Source: Halobacillus hunanensis (GTDB lineage Bacteria > Bacillota > Bacilli > Bacillales > Halobacillaceae). From it: a DNA stretch of 64,000 nt. Numbering within the stretch: the stretch's first letter is position 1; the number at the start of each line of letters is the position of its first letter. The stretch is from assembly GCF_900166655.1 (NCBI RefSeq), contig NZ_FVZB01000004.1, forward strand, positions 26,109 to 90,108, in the 5' to 3' direction. The position numbers and the translations under genes were made by a program. Below the pieces are notes generated by a model that did not search any database, was not told the DNA's origin, and saw only the letters and a list, made by a program, of their open reading frames with translations. This document shows positions 34,967-44,599 of the stretch, piece by piece.

Positions 34967-35413
34967 CTACTGTTTCTTCTTATTTTTTACATCAACGGGT
35001 CTTATTTTAACAGAAAAATTTAATTCAGAAATATCACTTTTCTCTAGAAATTTATTTGCTATTTCTTTTATCTCTTTTTTAGTCGAGTTTAGAGTATTGT
35101 TCCTTGCAGGGATCTCAATTAAAAGTTCCCATCCATTTTCTGATGTGTATTGAATACCCTTACTTTCAAGGACTTTATAATCCTTTGCTTTTAACTCATT
35201 AGTAATTTTGCTAAAGATATTTGAATCTTTACTTTGCTCCTTTTCAATTTGTTCCATTTCTGATCTTACTTTTTTTTGACGTTCATGTCCTACCAATTCA
35301 GTTGAATTTTCTGCATTTACTTGATTTTGCTGAGACTTATCACTTTTTATAAAAATGAACATGATTACAATAAGAAAACTAACTAAAAGAACTCCAACAC
35401 CAACCTTTTTCAA
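34967..35413 (-). CDS. Membrane-anchored hypothetical protein (148 aa)
   Basis: One N-terminal membrane segment ('VGVGVLLVSFLIVIMFIF') is followed by a charged linker and an alpha/beta outer domain ('YTSENGWELLIEIPARNNTL', 'ISELNFSVKIRPVDVKNKKK'). The exposed domain could be a small sporulation or envelope factor. Not recognised. A terminator follows the gene. Confidence 0.6.
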   Translation of the reverse strand: MKKVGVGVLLVSFLIVIMFIFIKSDKSQQNQVNAENSTELVGHERQKKVRSEMEQIEKEQSKDSNIFSKITNELKAKDYKVLESKGIQYTSENGWELLIEIPARNNTLNSTKKEIKEIANKFLEKSDISELNFSVKIRPVDVKNKKKQ

Positions 35414-35586
35414 GTTAAATTCCTCATTTCTTTTGGATAGTTGGTATATAGTATGTCCAACAAGAGTAACTAAGAAGAAAGGAATATATATTGATACATA
35501 TCACACTTCGGTTAGTTTTGTGCATGCGCATAGAAGGCAATTACCGCGACGCTTATATCTTAATGGAATCCAGAATCCCTACGGGA

Positions 35587-36449
35587 CTATAATACAAATG
35601 TAATCACTCCATAAAGAATAACGGCAATAATCAACCCAGTAAGGCTGTGTTTCAACTTATATCTTGAATAAGCTAATATTTCCATATCCATAATTTTAGA
35701 CATAGTGACAGTCGTTCCACTGAGTGGAGATGTTAATCCTCCAAAGACCCCACATGCAAAAACAATCCCAATCGTAAGAGGAAGATAGATGCCTGATGTG
35801 GCTGCAAGTGACACACCTATGGGCATTAAAAGTCCCCAAGAACCCCATGTAGAGCCAACAAAGTAGGCCAGTATTGATCCTAATATAAATATAACAGGGG
35901 GAATAAAATTTGTCGGAATCCAACCAAGTGCGGCTGTTACAAAATTGGATAAGCCAAGGTCTTCAGTAGCTGAAGATAATCCCCAAACTAAAGCAAATAG
36001 AAGATGGCTGGCATTAGCTTATTTCCACCTTCAAAAAAGTAACTAAATAATTTCTTTAGTGGATATTTTTCAATGAGAAGTAAACCAAATGTAACCAACA
36101 ATGAAATAAGGATCGCAATAAACATGGATTTTGACACATCAGCTTTAATAAATGCATCCAACATACTTCCAGTCTTCTTGTAGCCATCCCACCAAGATAA
36201 ACCGATGGTCAGAATTAATGCTGTAATGATTGGGATAAAGATATTAACGGGTCTGGATTCCAATTCCTTAGATGCTACCGGGTGCGAATCTTCCCAAACA
36301 CGTTTTTTCCTTATTCTTATCCTTCCTTGGACATCAGTACAAGACAAAAGGGGAGGATTATTTCTAAAAAGTCCTCTGATTTTGAAGAAAATTTCTAATA
36401 TATTAAAGGGGTTCAAATATATTAGGAAACATCGTTTGAAGTTTAGCAT
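35587..36449 (-). pseudogene. NhaC-type Na+/H+ antiporter remnant
   Basis: Two frames make up the C-terminal half of an NhaC-family transporter. The upstream one contains 'ITALILTIGLSWWDGYKKTG' and 'LISLLVTFGLLLIEKYPLKK', and stops at 35988. The other continues 'HLLFALVWGLSSATEDLG', then 'FVGSTWGSWGLLMPIGVS' and 'GGLTSPLSGTTVTMSKIMD'. The shift is near 36000. The N-terminal half is missing, and the first 40 codons of the upstream frame (before about 36326) are unrelated. It cannot make a working antiporter. Confidence 0.75.
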
Positions 36450-36702
36450 AATTAAACCATACTAATAATAGGGAAAATCCAATAAAAAGCAAACTATATA
36501 TCACCAATTGCTGTCCAGATTTTACATTGTGGTATACATGTACAGAGATGAAAAAAATTGTTGTTGCAATTAAAATAAATGCTATACCAGAAAGAATTAC
36601 TACAAAAGTGAGATCATCAAAGTAAATCATAAAATATAAAAACCATGAACATATAGCTAAAGTCCCAATAAAATAAAGATTTTTTTCGTCATCATAAAGC
36701 AT
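36403..36702 (-). CDS. Small four-helix membrane protein (99 aa)
   Basis: Three to four hydrophobic segments ('LYFIGTLAICSWFLYFMIYF', 'FVVILSGIAFILIATTIFFI', 'LVIYSLLFIGFSLLLVWF') make an integral membrane protein. It lies just upstream of the antiporter remnant, overlapping its first codons. Not recognised. Confidence 0.55.
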   Translation of the reverse strand: MLYDDEKNLYFIGTLAICSWFLYFMIYFDDLTFVVILSGIAFILIATTIFFISVHVYHNVKSGQQLVIYSLLFIGFSLLLVWFNYAKLQTMFPNIFEPL

Positions 36703-37049
36703 CTCTCTTTAACCCCTTTCCCACTTTTAGAATTTATCTTCTTTTCCGCACGTTCTTTTGTTGTATGAATAAAGTGTTGTGGATTTATCATATTGTTAGA
36801 ATATACTTTGCCACTTCCATTTTTTTATCCCTAAAGAATGTATTCGGATGTAGGTTGGACAATATGTAAGACAAGAATGAAAAAATAAAGGGAAAACCTG
36901 TTATGAAGGTCTTCCCTTTTGGAGATACATGTCCAATTATCCGAAGTGTTGGTAGCTAGGTATCTGTAATTTCAGTGTTAGTAAACTTGTTACCCTTGCC
37001 GGTTCCAAAGGTTTGATAGAAACTGGCTCTTACTCTGTTTAATAATGAG
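36703..37049. other. Non-coding stretch with the qox terminator
   Basis: AAAGGGAAAACCT...AGGTCTTCCCTTT at 36886-36921 is a terminator for the minus-strand qox operon. Nothing else supported. Confidence 0.6.
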
Positions 37050-37352
37050 TTACATCCCATTCATGAGCCAAACGGATCCACCAACAACAATTAATGCGAC
37101 TGTACCCCCGTATACCAAGGCTGAAATTTGGAAAGCTTTTTCGTGTTCACTTAAGTGCATGAACATGATTAATTGAACGAGCAGTTGGGCTGAGGCCAAA
37201 GCTAGAATCACTATAATCGTAGCTTTCGCAGTTAAGGAAAGCGAAAAAACAACCCAGAGTGCGGCCACCGTCAAAATGATGGATAGAACAAAACCAATAA
37301 CTTGTTTCCAGGGAAATCCATGATGCTCTTCAAATTTTATATTCTCTCTCAT
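37050..37352 (-). CDS. qoxD: Quinol oxidase aa3-600 subunit IV
   Basis: The 100-residue protein has three membrane segments and the subunit IV pattern 'HHGFPWKQVIGFVLSIILTV' and 'LLVQLIMFMHLSEHEKAFQI'. It is somewhat shorter than B. subtilis QoxD (about 124). It is the last gene of the qoxABCD operon, one base after qoxC. It helps assemble the copper site of the oxidase. Confidence 0.88.
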   Translation of the reverse strand: MRENIKFEEHHGFPWKQVIGFVLSIILTVAALWVVFSLSLTAKATIIVILALASAQLLVQLIMFMHLSEHEKAFQISALVYGGTVALIVVGGSVWLMNGM

Positions 37353-37353
37353 T

Positions 37354-37971
37354 TTATAGCACCATCCCTATTAAATAGACTGCGGTAAATATAAAAATCC
37401 ACATCACGTCAAGAAAATGCCAGTAAAGGCCTCCAATGAAGAGCTTTCTTGATGTGACCGTGTTAATGCCTTCCCTAGCAACTTGGACAAGAATAAACGA
37501 AATCCATATGATTCCAAAGGTTACATGAACTCCGTGCGTGCCAACAAGAACAAAAAACGCTGACCAAAACGCACTTGTAGAAATATTGACCCCTTCTGAA
37601 ACATAAGTGATAAATTCATTAATTTCCATTCCTAGGAAGCTAACGCCCAACAATAATGTAATGATCATCCATACGACTACGCCTTTCGTGTTTCGTCGGC
37701 GCAATTCATGGGTTGCAAGGCCGGATGTAAAACTACTAATTAACAGAAGAAACGTTTGTATAACAACGCCCTTGATCTCGAATATTTCCTCTGCGGTCGG
37801 ACCGTCAGCCGTGCGGTCAAGATAGACAAGGTACACAGCAAACAAAGAAGCAAATAAAACAATCTCAGCTGCAAGGAATAACCAGAAGCCGATGATCTTA
37901 ACTCTACCTTCTTCATTGGCATATTCTAAGGGAATATTTTTTTGTATGGTAGATTCGTTCGCTTTACTCAT
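37354..37971 (-). CDS. qoxC: Quinol oxidase aa3-600 subunit III
   Basis: I start at the ATG at 37971 ('MSKANESTIQKNIPLEYANE'), which overlaps the end of qoxB by eight bases; the longer version would run deep into qoxB. The 205-residue protein has five membrane segments and 'VGTHGVHVTFGIIWISFILV' plus 'GGLYWHFLDVMWIFIFTAVY', both diagnostic of subunit III. Confidence 0.92.
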   Translation of the reverse strand: MSKANESTIQKNIPLEYANEEGRVKIIGFWLFLAAEIVLFASLFAVYLVYLDRTADGPTAEEIFEIKGVVIQTFLLLISSFTSGLATHELRRRNTKGVVVWMIITLLLGVSFLGMEINEFITYVSEGVNISTSAFWSAFFVLVGTHGVHVTFGIIWISFILVQVAREGINTVTSRKLFIGGLYWHFLDVMWIFIFTAVYLIGMVL

Positions 37972-39943
37972 CGATTCGATCCTCCCTCGCTGCACGTTCA
38001 CGACGTTTAATTTCTCTTGAACTGATATGATAACCCTCATCTTTATCAAAAGTTCTAAGAATCATAATCACACCGACCCCTACGAGGCCCAAGATTCCCA
38101 TCCACATCCACTCCCATACAAACCCGAATCCGGATATGAAGAAAAAGAGGGACATCATGAATGGTTGCCCAGAATCGTCTGGCATATGAATCGGTTTGTA
38201 AGGTTCTTTTTCTTTTTTCTTAGTCTTATTTTCTTTCTTCATTATCCAAAAGGCATCTAACCCTTTCACTTTAGGGACGTGAGCAAAATTGTACTCCGGA
38301 GCAGGAGAAGGGATGGACCATTCAAGTGTGCGACCGTCCCATGGATCGCCAGTTTTATCTCGTTCTCCGTAGCGAGCACTGTAGTAAATGTTGTAAACGA
38401 TTATGGCAAACGCAATTCCCATCGCGTAAGCACCTAAAGTTTCAATAAAGTTCAATGTTGTCCAGCCTAATCCTTCTTCGTAGGTATAAACACGTCGTGT
38501 CATACCCATTAGACCAACTATATACATCGGAACAAACGTTACATTAAATCCGACAACAAACAGCCAAAATGCCCATTTACCTAGTCGTTCGTTCAATTTA
38601 TGACCAAACATCTTCGGCCACCAATAATGAAGTCCCGCAAAAATGGAGAAGACTGTACCGGAAATTAAGACATAATGGAAGTGCGAAATGAGAAAATAAC
38701 TGTTGTGATACTGATAATCGGCCGGGGCGCTTGCTAGCATGACTCCTGTAGCACCACCGATCACAAAATTAGGCATGAATCCAAGTGCCCACAAATGGGC
38801 TGTTGTGAATTTAATTTTGCCTTTATACAGGGTAAGCAGCCAATTGAAAATTTTCACCCCTGTTGGTATCGCAATGGCCATCGTTGAAATGGAAAAGAAA
38901 GAGTTTGCTGCAGGTTCGCTTCCCATTGTAAAAAAGTGATGAACCCATACAACAAAGCTCAATAGGGAAATGATAATCATTGAGTACACCATGGCTTTGT
39001 AACCAAATAATCTTTTACGGGCAAATGTACTGATTACCTCTGAGAAAATACCGAAAGCTGGCAAAATTAAAATGTAGACCTCCGGATGTCCCCATAACCA
39101 GAACAAATTCACATACATTTCTGGTAAACCTTCACCCATCACAGTAAAAAAGTGTGATCCGAATAGACGGTCAATCGTCAATAGCGCTAGAGCAATGGTC
39201 AGTACTGGAAAGGCAAAAAGGATAATGATAGATGTAATCAGCGATGACCATGTGAAAATTGGCATACGCATAAGAGTCATCCCAGGTGCCCTCATTTTTA
39301 AGATGGTCGCGATAAAGTTGATACCGGTTGTCAATGTTCCAATACCAGCAATCTGCAAGCCAATTAAATAATAATTGATTTCTGGTCCGGGGCTTAAATT
39401 CCCGCCTGCAAGCGGTGGATAGTTCACCCATCCTGCATCGGGAGAGCCTCCGATTATGAATGACAAATTGAATAACATAGCTCCAGAGAAGAATAGCCAA
39501 AAACTAAGTGCATTTAAATAAGGAAACGCAACATCCCGTGCACCAATTTGTAAAGGCATTGCCACGTTGATTAAGCCGATGAGAAATGGCATGGCCATAA
39601 ATAATAACATGATGGTTCCGTGAGTAGTGAAAACTTCATTGTATGTCTGGGCTTCCAAAAAATCCATATTCGGTAAAGCCAATTGTGTCCGTATCATTAG
39701 CGCATCTGCACCACCGCGGAACAGCATCAACATAGCAACAATAATGTACATAATTCCAATTTTTTTATGATCAACTGTGGTTAACCATTCCCGCCATAAC
39801 CACTTCCACTTCTTTAAGTAGGTAAGGGTAAAGATAATCCCAATAGTTGTTAGGGCAATCATTACCTGTGCGGCGTATATAGTTGGGTCTCCCGTTACAA
39901 AAAACTCCCCTATAAGGAAATCCTTAATCTCGCTTAGGTTCAT
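37964..39943 (-). CDS. qoxB: Quinol oxidase aa3-600 subunit I
   Basis: I take the ATG at 39943, six or more bases after GAAGGTG. The 659-residue protein has 14 or so membrane segments and the heme-copper signatures: 'TTHGTIMLLFMAMPF' (heme a histidine), 'WLWGHPEVYILILPAFG' (CuB His with the Tyr cross-link partner) and 'VWVHHFFTMG' (CuB His pair), then 'SHFHYVLISGTVFSIFAGLH'. It is the proton-pumping catalytic subunit that reduces oxygen. It overlaps qoxA by 20 bases and qoxC by eight. Confidence 0.96.
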   Translation of the reverse strand: MNLSEIKDFLIGEFFVTGDPTIYAAQVMIALTTIGIIFTLTYLKKWKWLWREWLTTVDHKKIGIMYIIVAMLMLFRGGADALMIRTQLALPNMDFLEAQTYNEVFTTHGTIMLLFMAMPFLIGLINVAMPLQIGARDVAFPYLNALSFWLFFSGAMLFNLSFIIGGSPDAGWVNYPPLAGGNLSPGPEINYYLIGLQIAGIGTLTTGINFIATILKMRAPGMTLMRMPIFTWSSLITSIIILFAFPVLTIALALLTIDRLFGSHFFTVMGEGLPEMYVNLFWLWGHPEVYILILPAFGIFSEVISTFARKRLFGYKAMVYSMIIISLLSFVVWVHHFFTMGSEPAANSFFSISTMAIAIPTGVKIFNWLLTLYKGKIKFTTAHLWALGFMPNFVIGGATGVMLASAPADYQYHNSYFLISHFHYVLISGTVFSIFAGLHYWWPKMFGHKLNERLGKWAFWLFVVGFNVTFVPMYIVGLMGMTRRVYTYEEGLGWTTLNFIETLGAYAMGIAFAIIVYNIYYSARYGERDKTGDPWDGRTLEWSIPSPAPEYNFAHVPKVKGLDAFWIMKKENKTKKKEKEPYKPIHMPDDSGQPFMMSLFFFISGFGFVWEWMWMGILGLVGVGVIMILRTFDKDEGYHISSREIKRRERAAREDRIDE

Positions 39944-40775
39944 TTTGTACACCTTCTTTCAGTTGCGTCATTTTAAAGTTTTCCGGATAAGAAGAGAAGG
40001 CCATTTTTCCAACGGTGCCGGGTATCATAAGTTGTTTTGCTTGCTCTATAGTTAACTCAGGTTTGGTGGTCTTTATTTTTTTAACCCAGGCATTAAAATC
40101 TTGTTGGCTTTCAGCCGTAACCTTAAATTTCATGTCGGCAAATCTTCTTCCAGTAAAATTGGCGCCTTTTCCTCTATAAACACCTTCTTCAGATGCCTCA
40201 AGAAACATTTGATCTTTCATCCCTGCCATTGTGTATGATTGACCTCCTAATTGTGGTACCCAGAAGGAGTTCATCGCACCGGCAGACGTTAATATAAATT
40301 TAACCGGTACATCAACCGGGATATAAGCATAATTCACCGTCTGAATACCTTGTTCAGGGTATTGAAAAATCCACTTCCACTGAGCTGACGTCACTTTGAT
40401 GACTAACGGTTCTTGCTTAGGTGAAGGTGAAGTTTCTAAATCATAGGTTGCTTTAACTGTTGGCACAGCAAGTAGGGTAACAATAATGATCGGAATCACT
40501 GTCCACAAGACCTCCAGTTTTTTATTCCCCTCAATCTCTGGCGGTTCGTAATCTTTATTTTCAGGACGCTCTCGATACTTGTACACCACATAACCGAAGA
40601 CAATAAACACTGGCACCAAGACAACACTCATCAATATAATCGAATAAATAATCAAATCATACTGTGTACTTGCAACAGGTCCCTTTGGATCAAGTACACC
40701 AGCGCTACATCCCGAAAGAATGAATAACAAAGCAAAGGGACTAGCTATGTATTTCACAACAATTTTTATATTCAT
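39924..40775 (-). CDS. qoxA: Quinol oxidase aa3-600 subunit II (lipoprotein)
   Basis: The 283-residue protein starts with a lipoprotein signal ('LFILSGCSAGVLDPKGPVAS'). Two membrane segments follow, then a cupredoxin-like domain 'VTSAQWKWIFQYPEQGIQTV'. The CuA ligands (C-x3-C and flanking H/M) and a cytochrome c CxxCH are both absent; the region reads 'MAGMKDQMFLEASEEGVYRG'. That separates it from cytochrome c oxidase CtaC and identifies QoxA of the menaquinol oxidase. AAGGAGG lies about 15 bases before the ATG, a longer gap than usual. Confidence 0.93.
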   Translation of the reverse strand: MNIKIVVKYIASPFALLFILSGCSAGVLDPKGPVASTQYDLIIYSIILMSVVLVPVFIVFGYVVYKYRERPENKDYEPPEIEGNKKLEVLWTVIPIIIVTLLAVPTVKATYDLETSPSPKQEPLVIKVTSAQWKWIFQYPEQGIQTVNYAYIPVDVPVKFILTSAGAMNSFWVPQLGGQSYTMAGMKDQMFLEASEEGVYRGKGANFTGRRFADMKFKVTAESQQDFNAWVKKIKTTKPELTIEQAKQLMIPGTVGKMAFSSYPENFKMTQLKEGVQNEPKRD

Positions 40776-40940
40776 ATAGGCTTATTTGATCCTCCTTCCA
40801 CATTTGTACAAATGCTATTTCCTATCTAAGGCAAGCAAATGGAGTACTTGACAAAGAATAAAGGAAAAAGGAAGTCTAAAAAATGGAGTTCAATAAACCG
40901 TCAAAATTTCAACAAATAATTGTAATAAATACTTCAATGT

Positions 40941-40975
40941 TTGTTCATATGTTCATAAATATAGTCTATGAACAA
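40941..40975. promoter_or_regulatory. Operator-like dyad TTGTTCATA...TATGAACAA
   Basis: Perfect nine-base arms at 40941-40949 and 40967-40975, with an extra ATGTTCATAAAT inside. The same ATATGAACAT word occurs twice at 41133-41152 just at the arsR start, as expected for an ArsR-family autoregulatory site. Region 40776-41125 has no gene. Confidence 0.55.
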
Positions 40976-41125
40976 CCTTATGTTCGTAAGGAGTTTCCTT
41001 GAAGAAGTAAGAATGAGGGTAAAAATAGGCGTAATTCTATCAAATAACCCCGCCCATAAATTGCAAAAAAACCCCTGAGTATCTGTAATAGGGTTGACCA
41101 ATTACATCCGACATCCTAAGATGGG

Positions 41126-41524
41126 ATGGAATCATATGAACATATGAACATAATGAAGGATGTGTGCTATATTAATAATCATCATCAAAAGCACGTTTTT
41201 TCAGTAGAAAATAATGTAGATTGCATTAAAAGAAATTTAGTAGCTTATGATTTTGGCTTTTCAGTAAGTATGCTTAAAATCATGGCTAGCCCAACTAAAC
41301 TAAAAGTTATCTTTGCTTTAACACAAAAGAACGAATTATCCGTAGGTGAAATGGCTACTATTATTGGCACATCTTCTGGGACAGCCTCCCATCATCTAAG
41401 TATATTAAGAAAACTGGGACTAGTAACACTCCGAAAGGAACGAAAGGAATCATTGTATTCAATTAAAAGTGAGCAAATCAATAGCCTTGTTTTATCTATC
41501 GTCGATTTGGGAAGGACCATATGA
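41126..41524 (+). CDS. ArsR-family transcriptional regulator (132 aa)
   Basis: The winged-helix domain contains 'VIFALTQKNELSVGEMATII' and 'GTASHHLSILRKLGLVTLRK', characteristic of ArsR/SmtB repressors; the N-terminal 'HHQKHVFSVENNVDCI' may hold metal ligands (His, Cys), as in CzrA/CadC-like sensors. The start is uncertain: several ATGs lie within the operator-like repeats and none has a good ribosome site. No metal exporter is found downstream; only short scraps up to 41760. Confidence 0.82.
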   Translation: MESYEHMNIMKDVCYINNHHQKHVFSVENNVDCIKRNLVAYDFGFSVSMLKIMASPTKLKVIFALTQKNELSVGEMATIIGTSSGTASHHLSILRKLGLVTLRKERKESLYSIKSEQINSLVLSIVDLGRTI

Positions 41525-41773
41525 TACTTTGGGAGGATGGTTGCATGAATGCGTTATACCATGGCTCGAATTAATAGAAGAGGGTTAGTAGTTTCAAAAA
41601 AAGGGATACGGTCTTAATAGAAAAGAGGATTCATTGAACCAAACACTTTTCTATATTATACTCTAGAGCACTGTAGTCGATAAAACACCGTCTTCACTGT
41701 GCTCATTACCCTGTTTTAATGCTCGGATTCCTCAACTACCGAATCCCAATATTTATAAGGAGTGACTATTATA

Positions 41774-43675
41774 ATGAAGAATGTAAAAGGGGCATTTGGT
41801 AAGTTTCGAAACGGTTATATGACATCCATCATACTTTTATGGTTAAAAACTTACGTTGTCTTAAGATTTTTGTTTGAGTTATCAGTAGAATCGTTACTAG
41901 AGGAAGTTATTCTATTCATTTCACCTTTAAGCTTCTCTATCTTGTTGTTTACACTTGTTCGATCAGACAAATTCATTAAAAATATTATCTACAAAGCATT
42001 GGCCAATCTATTAGCCACTGGTGTTTTGTACGCTAACTTGCTATACTATCGCTTTTTCAACGACTTTATCACTTTGCCTGTCGTTTTTCAGACTAAAAAC
42101 TTTAGCGATTTAGGGGGAAGTACGGCTACACTTGCTAAGCCTCTTGACGTTTTTATATTTATTGACATCATTGTGTTGACACTTGTTTCAATAGTGTTTG
42201 CTGCTAGAAGAAGAAAACCTAAAGCAGCAGTGCCTTTTAAACGTCGCTCCCGTCGTTTCGGTATTCTCATAGCCTTAAGTATTTTTGTGGTCAATGTCGG
42301 TTTGGCCTACATTGAGAGACCGGAATTGTTAACAAGAACTTTTGACCGAGAAATGCTGATGAAATATCTCGGTCCATACAACTATCAAATGTATGATGTA
42401 GTATTACAGTCAAACACGAAAGTTAAAAGAGCATTCGCCGAGAGTAGTGAATTAGCACCTATAAGATTATATACGGAGGCAACTCCTCATGGGATCAATG
42501 CCAAAATGTTTGGTAAAGCAAAAGGGAAAAATCTCATTCTTATCTCATTAGAATCGACCCAAAGCTTTGTGATCAATAACAAGGTGAATGGGAAGGAGAT
42601 TACCCCATTTTTAAATGATTTAATTGATAAAAGCTACTATTTCCCGAATTTTTATCAGCAAACAGGACAAGGGAAGACATCGGACTCCGAATTCCTTGTC
42701 GAAAACTCATTATATGGTTTGCCAAGTGGTGCTGTATTCTTTACGAATTCTCAAAATGAGTATAATGCAACACCAGAAATTTTAGGGAAATCTGGCTATG
42801 AATCGGCTGTTTTCCATGCTAATAATAAGAGTTTTTGGAATCGCAACATTATGTATCAAACCCTTGGGTATGATCGTTATTTTTCTCAAGAAGACTTTAA
42901 TATTACTCCAGAAAAGTCAGCAGGTTGGGGGTTAAAAGATGAGTACCTCTACAAACAATCCATGAAATACTTGAATAATCTAAACGAACCTTTTTATGCA
43001 AAATATATTACCTTGACCAACCACTTCCCTTTTTCCTTAGAAGAGGAAGATGAGATTGTTTCGGAATGGGATTCTCAGGACGGCGTTTTTAACCGGTATT
43101 TTACAACAGTTAGCTATGAGGATAATGCATTAAAACAATTTTTTAATAGGCTTAAAGAAAAAGGTCTATATAAGGATTCTCTTTTCGTCATTTATGGCGA
43201 TCACAATGGTATATCAGACAATCACACTAAGGCAATGGAAAAATACCTTGGCAAACCACATACTCCGTACAGACACATCCAATTACAAAGAGTCCCACTC
43301 ATTATTCATAATCCGGGACAAAAAGGCAAAGTCATGGAGACAGTGTCTGGACAAATTGATTTGAAACCAACCATCTTGCACTTGCTAGGTAAGCATATTA
43401 AAAACGATATCCAATTTGGAACAGATTTATTTGCCAAAAAAAGAAAAGATTTTACCGTATTAAGGGACGGAAGTTTTATCACGGACAAGTATATCTACAC
43501 GGAAGGGAAATGCTATCGCAAACCAAGTGGTAATGAAGTTGAGTCAAAACAATGCCAAGAATGGAAACCGATGGCTAAAGAGGAGTTAAACAAATCCGAT
43601 CAAGTCGTTTACGGGGATCTATTAAGGTTTTTGCAGCCGTATTCTTCTAATGATAACCCTGACGTTGACGAATAA
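41774..43675 (+). CDS. LtaS-like polyglycerolphosphate synthase
   Basis: The ATG at 41774 has AAGGAG 11 bases upstream. The 633-residue protein has five N-terminal membrane segments (to about residue 185) and an outer sulfatase-like domain: 'KNLILISLESTQSFVI', the catalytic threonine in 'TGQGKTSDSEF', 'NHFPFS' and 'LFVIYGDHNGIS' with metal-binding D-H. LtaS-type enzymes build lipoteichoic acid from phosphatidylglycerol. The next gene is an interrupted acyltransferase that may modify a wall polymer. This is probably one of several LtaS paralogues in the host. Confidence 0.92.
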   Translation: MKNVKGAFGKFRNGYMTSIILLWLKTYVVLRFLFELSVESLLEEVILFISPLSFSILLFTLVRSDKFIKNIIYKALANLLATGVLYANLLYYRFFNDFITLPVVFQTKNFSDLGGSTATLAKPLDVFIFIDIIVLTLVSIVFAARRRKPKAAVPFKRRSRRFGILIALSIFVVNVGLAYIERPELLTRTFDREMLMKYLGPYNYQMYDVVLQSNTKVKRAFAESSELAPIRLYTEATPHGINAKMFGKAKGKNLILISLESTQSFVINNKVNGKEITPFLNDLIDKSYYFPNFYQQTGQGKTSDSEFLVENSLYGLPSGAVFFTNSQNEYNATPEILGKSGYESAVFHANNKSFWNRNIMYQTLGYDRYFSQEDFNITPEKSAGWGLKDEYLYKQSMKYLNNLNEPFYAKYITLTNHFPFSLEEEDEIVSEWDSQDGVFNRYFTTVSYEDNALKQFFNRLKEKGLYKDSLFVIYGDHNGISDNHTKAMEKYLGKPHTPYRHIQLQRVPLIIHNPGQKGKVMETVSGQIDLKPTILHLLGKHIKNDIQFGTDLFAKKRKDFTVLRDGSFITDKYIYTEGKCYRKPSGNEVESKQCQEWKPMAKEELNKSDQVVYGDLLRFLQPYSSNDNPDVDE

Positions 43676-43702
43676 TCCTTTGTTTCTATGATATGTTCGG
43701 AA

Positions 43703-43741
43703 GAGCAAGATAGTTTTCTATACGGCTATCTTGCTCTTTTT
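43703..43741 (+). terminator. Terminator after the LtaS-like gene
   Basis: AAGAGCAAGATAG and CTATCTTGCTCTT form a 13-bp stem followed by TTTATATTT. Confidence 0.8.
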
Positions 43742-43890
43742 ATATTTGCTATATTCTAGGGTATTATTATCCCCAGATGACCTTCTGTCATTCTCGAACC
43801 ATAAAATTAAGTAAAAAGCTGTAATCTTTAAGTGATTTTTATCTATAATTAATAGACTAACTTTTTTAAACGAAAGCCAGGTGTTCAATA

Positions 43891-44274
43891 ATGGACAAGA
43901 CGAATCATCGAGACGCATATTTTGATAATGCTAAGTTTTTACTTATCTTTTTGGTGGTTTTTGGACATGTCATTAGCCCTTTGAAACATGACAATCAACT
44001 GTTGTTTGCGCTTTATACGGCCATTTATCTATTCCATATGCCTGGGTTCGCTTTAATGTCAGGTTACTTTGCAAAGAAGTATCAACGAAAAGGGTACATC
44101 TTAAGCATCACTAAGAAGCTGTTACTACCTTATCTCTTATTTCAAGTCATTTATAGTGTTTATTATTATATGACTGGGAAGGAAACAACCCTAACTATTA
44201 ATTTATTTCAGCCTCACTGGACACTTTGGTTTCTATTAAGTTTGTTTTGTTGGCACCTTCTCTTATTTCTTGTA
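43891..44274 (+). pseudogene. 5' part of acyltransferase_3 gene, cut by transposon
   Basis: The gene begins 'MDKTNHRDAYFDNAKFLLIF' with 'FGHVISPLKHDN', the N-terminal signature of the fucose 4-O-acetylase-like acyltransferase_3 family (catalytic H of 'VFGHV'). It reads in frame to '...WHLLLFLV' at 44274, where the transposon starts; the apparent frame runs on into the insertion and stops at 44340. Its continuation is at 59600-60196. With the insertion and one TTGTA removed, the two parts join in frame to a 326-residue membrane acyltransferase. Confidence 0.88.
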
Positions 44275-44312
44275 GGGGTAGCGTCAGGAAAATGCGGATT
44301 TACAACGGTAAG
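44275..44312 (+). repeat. Left terminal inverted repeat of unit A
   Basis: 38 bp beginning GGGGTAGCGTCAGG and ending GGTAAG. It matches the repeat at 51416-51453 at 37 of 38 positions. Confidence 0.88.
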
Positions 44313-44313
44313 A

Positions 44314-44358
44314 AAAAGGCACCATTTCTCTTTTTTGTAGGATGAAATGGTGTCTTTT
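44314..44358. terminator. Hairpin at the left end of unit A
   Basis: AAAAGGCACCATTTC and GAAATGGTGTCTTTT, 15 bases with one mismatch. It would insulate the element from host transcription. Confidence 0.7.
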
Positions 44359-44599
44359 GTTATTTAAGAGATACCTGATGAACTTTTCAGTGTTTTTAAC
44401 CCAGTTGGTTCCTTAATAATCTCATCAAGTGTTATGGAGGAAAGAGGGTAGTTTAGGTAATGTAAGCCCTTTCAAATAAATGTAGTTTTTGTATTGCTAA
44501 ATTTTTGGAATTGGGCTACAATTCTCACTAGGAAATACTTTATTTGGAAACGATAGGTGACTAATACACTCATATACACAACATAGAAAGGATTTAAAA

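Noticed and set aside
37050..40775. Reading the operon as caa3 cytochrome c oxidase (ctaCDEF)
   Set aside because: Subunit II lacks CuA ligands and a cytochrome c CxxCH and matches QoxA ('CSAGVLDPKGPVAS'), so it is a quinol oxidase.
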